Assembly (NCBI RefSeq): GCF_001667505.1
Contig: NZ_LZHZ01000033.1
Location: 1 to 64,000 of the forward strand
DNA: 64,000 nucleotides
From: Mycobacterium sp. ACS1612
Lineage (GTDB): Bacteria; Actinomycetota; Actinomycetes; Mycobacteriales; Mycobacteriaceae
Direction of reading: 5' to 3'
In this document: in pieces, positions 51,301 through 59,012 of the stretch
Layout: every line of letters begins with the position of its first letter
How positions within the stretch are numbered: the first letter of the stretch is position 1
Notes under the pieces: model-generated
Databases searched by the model: none
What the model was told of the DNA's origin: nothing
What the model saw: the letters and a program-made list of their open reading frames with translations, nothing else
Program-made: the position numbers and the translations under genes

Positions 51301-51859
51301 TTCAGGTCGCTTGAAAGCTAGAACCTCGGCCATGAAAGCCGCGCTTAGTGCCGCAAAGGACCGGAAGGGCACCAGGTTTGAGTCGCGCGTCGCAGAGGAA
51401 TTTGATCGGTGGTGCGATCCCGTCCACCGTCGGGTACGTCGCCTCGGGAACCTAGACTTTAGGAACATCGAAGAGCGGAACCTCGGCGATATCGACATCG
51501 TCGCGTTCCACGAACCGTCGCAGACTCTGTACCTAGTTGAAGCGAAGGCACTTCTGGTCGCACGCACGCCGCGGGAGATGGCCAATGAAATTGCGGCCTT
51601 GATCGAAGGTCAAGGATCAGCCGTCGAACGGCTCAGAGCGCGTCATCGGTTCGTAGTCAGACACTTGCCGGAAGTGTTGCAGTCGTTGGGCATCCGCGCT
51701 GATGATCCAAGCGTCACCGCACTGATTGTCGTCGACGTCGACCTGTTGTCAGCACGCTTCAGCTCTCCGTATCAAATCATTCCAGTGGCGAAGCTGAACG
51801 AACTGATTGATAACGCAGGAGCCCAGAACGGGAGTTTACGCAGTGCTCAAGGTTTGTAA
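48326..51859 (+). CDS. 1177-aa protein with C-terminal PD-(D/E)XK nuclease domain
   Basis: 1177 aa from GTG 48326. The first ~1000 residues are acidic, mainly helical and not recognised; no Walker motif or TM segment is visible. The last ~165 residues look like a Mrr/NERD-type restriction-endonuclease fold: Glu1019 (RFESRVAEEF), Asp1057 (GDIDIVAF) and Glu1072-x-Lys1074 (VEAKAL) in order, spaced as in PD-(D/E)XK enzymes. A basic segment (HRRVRRLGN) lies between. Codon use and G+C are unlike the chromosomal neighbours. With the next gene, 3 bp away, it forms a two-gene cassette; defence nuclease is the leading inference. Confidence 0.8.
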   Translation: MQGDVSVGDVDPLAGVVALQLVPGNLHYLNALSRLASFAARDRSHTDAPAIIADYESREGRALSQMRSVFGGFIAVEVPFFEQTYLVLEGLNTDAGVVVRHLLPAIFGRHRQRFPSEFVRNVQACALLLLMTSDNLAAHMMLERYSTAPSPSSCLTIDDGSCPTLARALTFDEDEFFEGLPGALVAYLNSMFFVDSDVLPAWDGNEPDESLISHPFVRTRAGNVVIAAPHELMVTLRHAICLEATRCDCHAQLQEALTAHAAHLTRNLCESLFDDDPTEEISTGLTLLRGAIDTDKVLEIRSHIPSLEASSSAVFADPLTVAAPPAQLADTGERRLTVDVFWMLGRDFNLLTPNEDHHLCTTFEDLETILFTSGTHKLSLWYFAEALDRLNDNDTTVLHSGLADLYGLYEENDESFYAGDDSPPPTALVVESDYSEALRVKISQRLGRRFVHIANVVHESFLVHGASTSVCEVFAPPRVIFSAEFPDFTIWVELRASSNVDGIRLRSIAESSTYWAYQIYQAEPELFSTFGHEVQLLLLETEFSGGDDDRWIRRGADVDGKDVTFEFKAPSKPERSSVPNALDRDLVAVMLSSLRHLAGMSHPDHESDPLLEVLVPPGERRMLHIVQSDVDLIAWPGALPPDRTVSGAVISKLLDELGAHLRLDCGRPVGAVPSSERTALLNNEVVAYLRERLMTDLTAYDGAALLEYLICANESLLHHHYVERVRYPSTLACFGQDSQDVQDLAKRIAKTTTASVASRFLIELVSAIQPGSIAVPTLEKYDSLLGIASEIVNKGFLSDAIHTGLSHVELSILPSGRLGIGRDDDRYVQGLQSLMSANAQSVIDDAARQETWDPNHDDSADDDFPLADSLAAVEWGFSFTELALFTSELINLSTERDQQDVGVLTVQAIRERMESKFAWNDEKITALLDELTMTREADFWALGSEVFPWRYNRARSYLRRPLIAYVSKGVDYVMFGHRNTLRTSFELHGQYVSGRLKARTSAMKAALSAAKDRKGTRFESRVAEEFDRWCDPVHRRVRRLGNLDFRNIEERNLGDIDIVAFHEPSQTLYLVEAKALLVARTPREMANEIAALIEGQGSAVERLRARHRFVVRHLPEVLQSLGIRADDPSVTALIVVDVDLLSARFSSPYQIIPVAKLNELIDNAGAQNGSLRSAQGL

Positions 51860-51862
51860 GTA

Positions 51863-52723
51863 ATGGGGACCGATCAAGCGATCGGAGCGAAGTGGGGCGA
51901 ATTCGCCGCGGCGGTAGAACGGCTCGCCGAACGGATCGGTGATATCAACGATTTTGTAGTAGCACCGGGAAGCTCCTTGGCGGGCGATGACCGCGCAGCT
52001 CACCCCTTCGAGATAAGCCACGCAATTCGACACATCGTAAACACGACGGTCGACCAGCTCCACGGAATCAAGGTTGCGGTACATGACGCGCAGCAACAGC
52101 ACCTCGCCGTAAGTACGACGCTTGCACGGACCGCTCTAGAGAACACCGCAACGGGACTGTGGATACTTGGACCACGCAAGAGGAGCGTTCGCCTCGAACG
52201 GGTATTGCGTTGGCATTCACGCAATTACCACGATTTCGAGAACTTCCTCGTTAGAACAGGCCGCGACGCGACCGCCGCGCGCGCTAGAAACCGCTCGGCG
52301 TTGGACGAGGTACGGACGGTGGCCGTATCAGGTGGTATCGACGCGGGAATCGCCACGTCAGGCTTCAGCGTCACCGTACCGATCAAGGAAGGCGCGGAGT
52401 TCACCGATCTGCCGGTTTTCAGCGACTGGCAGATCGCCTCAGGCTTCGCACATGCTCGTCCGTGGGCGCACCATGGATTTCTCCACCGCGAGAAGGTCGC
52501 GACTGGGCAGGGGAAACATTCCTTCTACAAGATGACCGCGCGTGAGGAGATGACGATCTACTTCCCGCTACAAGCGCTGCACTTGTTAAGTCAGCTTCTT
52601 CGCCTGCGTGACCGCCGAGCGGGCTTAGATATGCCACCTCTGCCGGGTGGCTTTCCCGACGGGGAACCGCAACACGCACGGCGCACGACGGATTCGAACA
52701 GAACCGAACGAAGCAAAACGTAG
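51863..52723 (+). CDS. Uncharacterised 286-aa partner of the nuclease protein
   Basis: 286 aa, ATG 3 bp after the stop of the 1177-aa gene. Helical; TTLARTALENTATGLWILGP near residue 92 followed by RLERVLRWHSRNYHDFENFL resembles a recurrent pattern in actinobacterial orphan proteins (DUF5677-like at best). No catalytic motif can be assigned. Ends in a hydrophilic Arg/Thr-rich tail. Its position implies function with the nuclease protein, as a regulator, sensor or antidote. Confidence 0.65.
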   Translation: MGTDQAIGAKWGEFAAAVERLAERIGDINDFVVAPGSSLAGDDRAAHPFEISHAIRHIVNTTVDQLHGIKVAVHDAQQQHLAVSTTLARTALENTATGLWILGPRKRSVRLERVLRWHSRNYHDFENFLVRTGRDATAARARNRSALDEVRTVAVSGGIDAGIATSGFSVTVPIKEGAEFTDLPVFSDWQIASGFAHARPWAHHGFLHREKVATGQGKHSFYKMTAREEMTIYFPLQALHLLSQLLRLRDRRAGLDMPPLPGGFPDGEPQHARRTTDSNRTERSKT

Positions 52724-52887
52724 CAACTGTCCACCTGTGGGAGGAACTGAAGCCGCGTTCGCGTGCCGGCTAAACCATCTGGACCTTCTACTCGGCCGTG
52801 AATCGATTACTTACCGGCGGCGACAGCTGCGTTCGATTTGTGCTCAATTGCGCTCTCCCGCCGGTGACATAGTTGCACGATCGTACG

Positions 52888-54275
52888 GTTCTAGACATCC
52901 CACGGTGGTAAGTCGTCAAGCGGCGGCCGCTTGGCGGTGGGCCCAGGCGGTGTTTTCGTCGTTGGTTTCGTGGTGGCTCAGGCAGCCGTGCAGGATGCCC
53001 ACGAGACGGTTGCCCAGGGCGCGGAGCGTTTGATGGTGTGTGTTCCCGGCCGCGCGGTGCCGGTCGTAGTAGGCGCGGGCGCCGGGACTGGTGGACAGGG
53101 CGCAAAACGCCCAGAGGTAGATCGCGTCATATAGACGGCGGTTGCGCACGTGGCGCGCCAGTACCGCGCGTTTCTTGCCTGAGGCGATGGTCAATGGTGA
53201 AGTGCCGGCGTAGTTTCTGCGAGACTTGGCGTCGGTGTAGCGGTTCGGGTCGTCCCCGAACTCACCGAGCACCCGGGCGCCGAGGATGACACCAAGTCCT
53301 GGCAGGGAGAGGTAGATGTCGGCGTCCGGGTGTGTCTCAAAATGCTGTGCCAGTGTTGCTTCGAGGTCGCTGATCTGGCGGTTGATCTCGGCGATGATGG
53401 CCACGGTGGCGCGGGTGGTGGCCGCGAACGCGGCACTGATGGGGGCCGGGGCGGTCAGCTGATCGGTGCGCAGCGTGGCGTGGATCTCTCGGGCGCGCTC
53501 GGCGATGTTCCGTTGGCGCCCACCACGTTTGAGCGCTGATTGAATCGCCGCCAAGGACAATCGAGCTGCCTGCTCGGGGCTAGGTGCGCGGTCGAGCACC
53601 CCCATGGCATCGCGGTGGGCTAGATCGTCGAAAGTCTGCAGCGCGGCGGGGTAATACTCGCGCAGCGCGTTCCGCAGGGCATTGGTATGGCGGATGCGGG
53701 TCCAGAGCAGGCTTTGATGGGCCCGGGCGAGCACCTTGATCGCCTCGGCATCGGCGCTGTCGCCGGCGACGCTGCGATGGTTGTGCCGGTCGGTGCGCAC
53801 CAGGTCGGCCAGCAGTTTGGCGTCGGAAGCATCAGATTTGGCGCCCGAGACGTGGTGGCGGTCGCGGTAGCGGGCCACCGCCAGCGGGTTGACCGCGTAC
53901 ACCTGATATCCGGCGGCAACAAGTGCCGCCACCCACAGGCCGCGGTCCGTTTCGATGCCCACCACCACTTGATCGGGTTCCTCGGTGCGTTCGCCGATCA
54001 GCGCATGGAGTTCGCTGATGCCGTTGAGTCCTTCCGGTAGTCGGCGCGACGCCAGCCGCCGCCCGGCCTCATCCATCACATGCACGTCGTGATGGTCTTC
54101 GGCCCAATCGTCGCCCACGAAGATCATCGGCTCCCTCCTCGACTTGTCGTGTGGTGCAACCACTGTCGAGCCCGAGGACACCCGGCGACAACCTAATGGA
54201 TCAGTGCTCGAGCGGCACAACATCCCACCAGTGCTTCAGGTGACCTCACCAACCGGCCGGGGCACGATCTAGAAC
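52888..54275 (-). mobile_element. IS110-family insertion sequence (approximate ends)
   Basis: Contains one intact DEDD-type transposase. GTTCTAGA at 52888-52895 and its inverse TCTAGAAC at 54268-54275 are possible subterminal inverted repeats. IS110 elements usually lack true terminal repeats and target duplications, so the ends are provisional and could reach about 54390. Inserted just after cassette 2. Confidence 0.6.
52916..54127 (-). CDS. IS110-family transposase (DEDD/serine recombinase)
   Basis: 403 aa from ATG 54127, preceded by GGGAG; upstream open sequence is non-coding. IFVGDDWAEDHHDVHVMDEAG is the RuvC-like N-terminal DEDD domain, with further acidic residues in GIETDRG and KSDASDAKLLADL. 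The C-terminal transposase_20 domain has SLPGLGVILGARVLGEFGD and the Ser-containing YAGTSPLTIASG. Full length and apparently intact. Confidence 0.93.
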   Translation of the reverse strand: MIFVGDDWAEDHHDVHVMDEAGRRLASRRLPEGLNGISELHALIGERTEEPDQVVVGIETDRGLWVAALVAAGYQVYAVNPLAVARYRDRHHVSGAKSDASDAKLLADLVRTDRHNHRSVAGDSADAEAIKVLARAHQSLLWTRIRHTNALRNALREYYPAALQTFDDLAHRDAMGVLDRAPSPEQAARLSLAAIQSALKRGGRQRNIAERAREIHATLRTDQLTAPAPISAAFAATTRATVAIIAEINRQISDLEATLAQHFETHPDADIYLSLPGLGVILGARVLGEFGDDPNRYTDAKSRRNYAGTSPLTIASGKKRAVLARHVRNRRLYDAIYLWAFCALSTSPGARAYYDRHRAAGNTHHQTLRALGNRLVGILHGCLSHHETNDENTAWAHRQAAAA

Positions 54276-54364
54276 TAGGAATCAAACAACGCTCCCGGAC
54301 CCGCGAGTGCTCACCGGCTGGCGGCTCGGTGATCAGCTTCGCTCGATCACGGGTCCAAACCCGT
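54128..54364 (-). ncRNA. Structured leader upstream of IS110 transposase, possible bridge RNA
   Basis: About 240 bp without an ORF. IS110-group elements carry a bridge RNA in the non-coding end next to the recombinase start. This stretch has hairpin potential, including GTGATC/GATCAC (54330-54350) and ACGGGT-CCAA-ACCCGT (54349-54364). No guide loops could be matched by eye, so this is a position-based suggestion. Confidence 0.35.
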
Positions 54365-54393
54365 CAACGGCACGCTGATCAAATCCCATTAGG

Positions 54394-54490
54394 ATCCGCC
54401 ACGAAAATGAGAAAAACGCATCCGCCATTTCGTTGAGAATCTTGCAAACCTGCAGGTAGAGACATCGCCATCCGCCACGCAAATTGAGAA
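54394..54490 (+). repeat. Three degenerate direct repeats, possible IS21-type end
   Basis: ATCCGCCACGAAAATGAGAA (54394), ATCCGCCATTTCGTTGAGAA (54420) and ATCCGCCACGCAAATTGAGA (54470) share ATCCGCCA and a TGAGAA at constant distance. Multiple near-terminal repeats of this kind are typical of IS21-family transposase-binding ends. No istA/istB gene is nearby, so it would be a remnant. The remaining sequence to 54610 holds nothing I recognise. Confidence 0.45.
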
Positions 54491-54610
54491 CCTACAATAA
54501 ATAGCAAGACTTCTGAGACGTGCACGCCTTCTGGCAGCGGTTTCGGTGAACAGTCTTCGATTGCGCCGCCTCTCCGGATAAATGTGCCAAAGTCCCAGCG
54601 TGTGAGGCGT

Positions 54611-56061
54611 TTACACGCAGCCGCTGGCGAGGGCAGGCTGGGCACCAGCCCGATCGCGGCACAGGGCCGCGACCTCACACGGCACCAGTTCGGACGAGAC
54701 CACAGGGTTGGTGATCGTGACCGCGCAGACCACCGCTCCGACGATAAAGAGCACCGCACTGACGTGAAGGAGCCGTGCAAAGCTTGCGTCGGTCAGCGTG
54801 CCGGCGGCGATCAGCCTCATGCACGCCACCGCGATCAGTCCCGACAATCGCGCAACGGCGTTGTTGATCGCTGAGGCCATGCCGCCGTGCATCGAGTCAA
54901 CCGCCAACATGCAGATGGAGGTCAACGGGGTGACTGTGAAGACCAATCCCGTTGCAAGGAGCGTCGTTCCAGGCAACAGCTGTAACGCGACGTGGAAACC
55001 CTGGGCCGAGAGCCGGATAAGCAACAACCCGGCCCCTGCGATCATCGGACCGGCGATCACGAATATCGCGGGCCGATGCGGGTGGCGGCATTGCCGACCT
55101 GGCGGGCAAAAAGAAACGACAGGATCGGGATCGGCAGAGTGGTCAGCCCTGCCGCGGTTGCCGAATAGCCGACGACTTCCTGGGTGTAGAGCGCGATGAT
55201 CAACGACCCCAGCGCCAGTCCTCCGTAGATGAACGCGGTCGCGAGATTGCCCCCGGCGAAATTGCGACTGCTGAACAACTGCAAGGGCAGCATCGGGTGC
55301 GGTGCGCGGCGGTGCCATCGGACGAATCCGATGAGTGCGACGGCGCCGACGATGAAAGACCCGCTCACTGCAGGGTCGAGCCAGCCTCGTCGCTGGGATT
55401 CGATGAGCGCGTACACGGTGGCGGCCAAGCCCGCCGCCGACAACAACCCGCCGGCGATGTCGACGTGAGCGGTCCTGGACGGCTCGGACATGGGGCACAT
55501 CGAAAACGTCAAGGCAAAACCGATGACCATCGGGATGGCCGAGAGTGCATAGATCCACCGCCAGCTGAGGAAGTCCACGGCCAGCCCACCGATCAGCGGG
55601 CCGAACGCGAACGCGGTGCCGGTCCATGCGGTCCACTTGCCGATAGCCGCTGACTTGCGGGCGTTGTCGAATGCGGCGTTGATCATCGCCAGCGAGCCAG
55701 GCCAAAAAGGCCGCACCCGCACCTTGACCGACGCGGTCGGCGACCAGGATCGCCGGCGACGGCGCGGTTGCGGCCAGTATCGAACCGACTCCGAAGGCCA
55801 GCAGCCCGAAGCGCATTATCCGCACTCGACCGAAAGATCGGAGATCGACCCGCCGGGCAGGATCATGGCGCCCAGTGCCAGGAGGTATCCGTCAATGACC
55901 CACTGCTGCAGGCCCATCCCGCCGCCAAGATCGCGTGTGGTGGCCGACAGCGCCAAGTTCACCACTGTGCTGTCGAGGAAGGCGGCCATCGACACCATCA
56001 CGGCCACCACCATGACCCGACTGGTCGGGACGGCGGCGCGGATCCTCACGTCCATCCCCAC
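54611..56061 (-). pseudogene. MFS drug transporter (DHA2/EmrB-like), frameshifted
   Basis: Transporter pieces run in order from ATG 56061 but change frame three times. Near 55835 a T is missing in a TTT run, after which GRVRIMRFGLLAFGVGS continues. Near 55703 there is one T too many in a T5 run before PGSLAMI. Near 55065 one base is missing before FVIAGPMIAGAG. Hydrophobic segments of a 14-TM MFS protein are otherwise recognisable (WTGTAFAFGPLIGGLAVDFLSWRWIY is motif-C-like). The gene is probably non-functional. Confidence 0.8.
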
Positions 56062-56083
56062 GGCGTGACGACCCAGCGCACCG

Positions 56084-56394
56084 CTACTGATGGGTGGCCG
56101 GAGCAGTCACGCCGGGACGGACGGCGTCCACGATGCTCTGGTATTCGGGATTGTCGGCAATGAAGGCGGCGACGAATCCGCAGTAGTTGGTGATTCGTTC
56201 ACCACGCTCACGTACACCATCGAGGACGATTCGGACCAACTGTGTTCCCAGACCGTCGCCGCGGAACTTGGGCTCGATGACTGCGTGGCGGATGACGATG
56301 CGACTGCCGATGCGCCGGTAATGCACGGCGCCGACGACTTGGCCGTCGATCACTCCCTGATAGCAACCTCGCTGTCGTTATAGATGACTTGCAT
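56084..56394 (-). pseudogene. GNAT-type N-acetyltransferase, probably frameshifted near start
   Basis: The intact part (56353-56084) has VVGAVHYRRIGSRIVIRHAVIEPKFRGDGLGTQLV, the acetyl-CoA-binding motif of the small YidJ/YjdJ-type GNATs, and a C-terminal CGFVAAFIADNPEYQ. Its first codon would be GTG 56353. An ATG at 56394 begins a plausible N-terminus (MQVIYNDSE) in another frame that stops after 14 codons, so a one-base indel near 56368 probably broke the gene. If GTG is used, an 89-aa protein is still possible. Confidence 0.6.
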
Positions 56395-56490
56395 GACTGA
56401 ACTGACGAAAGCCCTTCTGTGTCGTATGTATATCGCTGCGAATAGGTCTGTACGGAAACATGTTTCACTTGATCCGCACGGGGCAACCGA

Positions 56491-56880
56491 TCACGTCGGC
56501 AGGATGGCGATGGCTTCGACTTCCACCCGCAGGTTGGGCCACACCAGCCCGTCAATGACGCTGAGCATGGCGGCGGGCTGGTGTGTGATCACCTCCCTGC
56601 TCACCGACAGGTAGGCCGACACATGGTCACGGCTGGTGAGCCATTGGCGCATGTAGACGATGTCGGTGAGTTTGGCGCCGGCCTTCTCCAACGCCATTTC
56701 GACGTTGACCCAGCACTGCCGGGCTTCGTCGGTGAAATCCTCCGGTGGGGTGCCGTCCTCGCGCAATCCTGGGGTTCCGGAGACGAAAATCTGTGTACAG
56801 CCAGCGGATACGGCCACCGCGTCGGCATAGTTGCCGATGTGTGACGCCACGCCGGTGTGGATCGGGCTAACGGTGGTCAT
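56491..56880 (-). CDS. RidA-family enamine/imine deaminase
   Basis: 129 aa from ATG 56880. YgjF/RidA pattern: an Arg in TSRDHVSAYLSVSREV region, VSGTPGL, then PNLRVEVEAIAILPT as the closing strand with Glu. Family members hydrolyse reactive enamine/imine intermediates of PLP enzymes, or act in catabolic pathways. It follows the FAD oxidoreductase gene on the same strand (113-bp gap). Confidence 0.88.
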   Translation of the reverse strand: MTTVSPIHTGVASHIGNYADAVAVSAGCTQIFVSGTPGLREDGTPPEDFTDEARQCWVNVEMALEKAGAKLTDIVYMRQWLTSRDHVSAYLSVSREVITHQPAAMLSVIDGLVWPNLRVEVEAIAILPT

Positions 56881-56993
56881 CTTCGGACTCCTTGCATGTT
56901 TCTCGTCGGTCAGCGGGGCGAGGGCCGATGTCTAACGGTGTTGGTACGTAGGGCGTTTCACTTCGTACACGTCGGCACTCATGGCTCGGGTTC

Positions 56994-58428
56994 TCAATAA
57001 TGACCAAGGTCGGACTCCTCGGCGAGCAGCAGGTCCCACACCTGGTTGATGGTCCGATGGGGTGCGACAGCATGGCGCAGAAGGCTGACTGGGACTTTTG
57101 CGAGGACAGCAAAGGTCGCTGCTTGAGCCAGTTCCGAGAACTGCGGGCCGACGAACGTCGCTCCGAGTAAGGTGTTGGTTCCGGCGTCGATGACCAGCTT
57201 CGCTCCATCCGTGGAAACCATCCCGGTAAAGGCGCAGAAACCGCAACGTGCCCGGGTAGTGAGCGGTTCGCGTCCGGAAAACGTATCCGTCTGCTCGGGC
57301 CTGACTCTCTGTGCGCCCGACCCTGACTATTTGCGGTTCAGTGAAGATGACTTGTGCGAGGGTGCCTGCATCGCGGGCGGCCAACTCGTTGTCGGTGAGT
57401 TCTCGCCCCGCCGCGCGGGCCGCGATGATCTCGGCCACCAGGCGGTCGTGGTAGGTGGAGATATGGGACAGCCGCGCACGCCCAGTGGTGTAGCCCAGAG
57501 CGTAGAGCCAGCTGCCGGTAACGCCGACCGCCTGCAGATGGTCGTTCACCGAAACGAACTCCCCGCCCGGAAGGCCAACAGACTCCAGCCCGACGTCGTC
57601 GGTGTTGACCAATCGTCCCGCGGCTAGCACGATCTCGTCAACCTTGAGGGTTTGGCCGTGAAAGGTTGCGGTGACGGGGTCACCGACCCCGGGACGTGCT
57701 ACCGAGGACAACTCGGTGTCGAAATGAATTTTGACACCGCTGTTTCGGAGTGACTGTGCGACTATGTCGCGGACTTCGGGCTCGCAGCCGCACAGCACGG
57801 CGGACTCACGTACGAGAAGCGTTACGTCCGAACCCAAACCGGTCAGGATCGTCGCGGCTTCGACGGCGCCCGGACCACCTCCCACCACCAGCGCGCGCGG
57901 TGGTACGTGTGTCATGGTCGTCAACTCGCGGTTGGTCCACGCGCGCGCCTGGGCCAACCCTGGTATGTCCGGTACGGTGGGCCGAGTTCCGGTGCACAGC
58001 ACAGCCGCGTGGCGTGCCTTCAGAACGGATTCGGTGTCATCGTTATGCGCTACGCGCACGGTTCGTTCGCCGTTCAGCCGGCCGATGCCGTGAAAGACGG
58101 CGACGCCGGCTTGGCGCAGCGATGCTGTTCGGTCGTCATCGGAGAGGTGCTCGATCATCCAGTCGCACTTGGCGAAGACGGCCGCGAGATCCGGTCCCTC
58201 GTTCGAAATGACCTCTCGCACATCAGGAACAGCCTTGGCCAGGTTGAACACCTCGATCGGTCGAAGGAATGTTTTGCTCGGGTTGCAGCCGAAGTACTGA
58301 CACTCCCCACCGACCAGCCGATCCTCGACAAGTGCTACCGCTAGGTCGGCCGAGGCAAGCTTGCGCACGGTGGCCACCCCGCCCACCCCGCCGCCTACGA
58401 CGACCACGTCGAAGGTTTCGGCAGTCAC
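56994..58428 (-). pseudogene. FAD-dependent pyridine nucleotide-disulfide oxidoreductase, one frameshift
   Basis: Start GTG 58428, with AGGAG upstream. FAD-binding VVVVGGGVGG, redox-active CQYFGC (CX4C) followed by NPSK, and NAD-binding VVGGGPGAVEA are all intact. Near 57240 a single extra T in a TTT run shifts the frame; removing it gives RFCAFTGMVSTDGAK and the dimerisation domain then reads through to 56994 (HRTINQVWDLL). The first ~400 of ~478 residues are intact, so the lesion is recent or a sequence error. Related to mercuric reductase/lipoamide dehydrogenase; substrate unknown. Operator copy A lies 146 bp upstream. Confidence 0.82.
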
Positions 58429-59012
58429 ATCAGGGCTCCTTTCCGGTGATCTGTTGCGTTGTATTCGATTGTGAATCAGAGCATTCAAGCCGAAGTGCAC
58501 AGCGGCGCGGACACAGGCTGTGGCAGGTTCAGCAGGCCGGTGTGCTGGGGTCCGATTCAGGTTCGCGTCTGGTGGGGTGACTGATCATCACCCTCACTGC
58601 ATGTTCACCCAGGTGATCCTGAAGATGGTTTGTCCCTGAAGGGGCGTAGAGCCGGATGGGTCATCGCAAGCCGAGTTCCCGTGCTCGGGTGACCGCTCCG
58701 CAGATGCGTTCTGTTGTCCTTGCAGAGCGGGAGATTTCGCTCCGCGGGTGTGACCAGTCAGAAACGGAATGGAGACTGCGCCGGTGGCGATCTCGAGGCT
58801 CATTTCCTCGAGCCAGAAGAAAGCGACACGCACACAGGTCGGCTCGTTGCCTTCGCGTCGATAGCACTGACCCTGGCAGTGGGTCGGGGTCGGACGCCCG
58901 GGCGGCTTGAAAGAGGCGTTGTGGGCTATCGCCGCCTGAGCGCGGCCAGGCGATCGCGCGCAACCTGCGCTATCCGGTCGGGGGGTAAGGCCGAACTCGA
59001 CGTGCAGTTGTT
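58429..59012. other. 584-bp intergenic region with operator copy A
   Basis: Between the start of the oxidoreductase gene and the end of the trehalase gene. Apart from the composite dyad at 58575-58616 and the promoter-proximal stretch, I see no gene: the open frames here have no coding pattern. Confidence 0.55.
58575..58616 (-). promoter_or_regulatory. Composite dyad operator, copy A
   Basis: GGGTGA (58575-58580), N7, TCACCC (58588-58593), N11, TCACCCAGGTGA (58605-58616). Same half-sites and spacings as copies B, C and D; one mismatch in the last palindrome. It lies 146 bp upstream of the GTG start of the FAD oxidoreductase on the minus strand. Confidence 0.75.

Noticed and set aside
56202..56222. 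GGTGA-N5-TCACC inside the GNAT gene as an operator
   Set aside because: Spacing differs from the four true copies, no second element follows, and it is inside a coding region.
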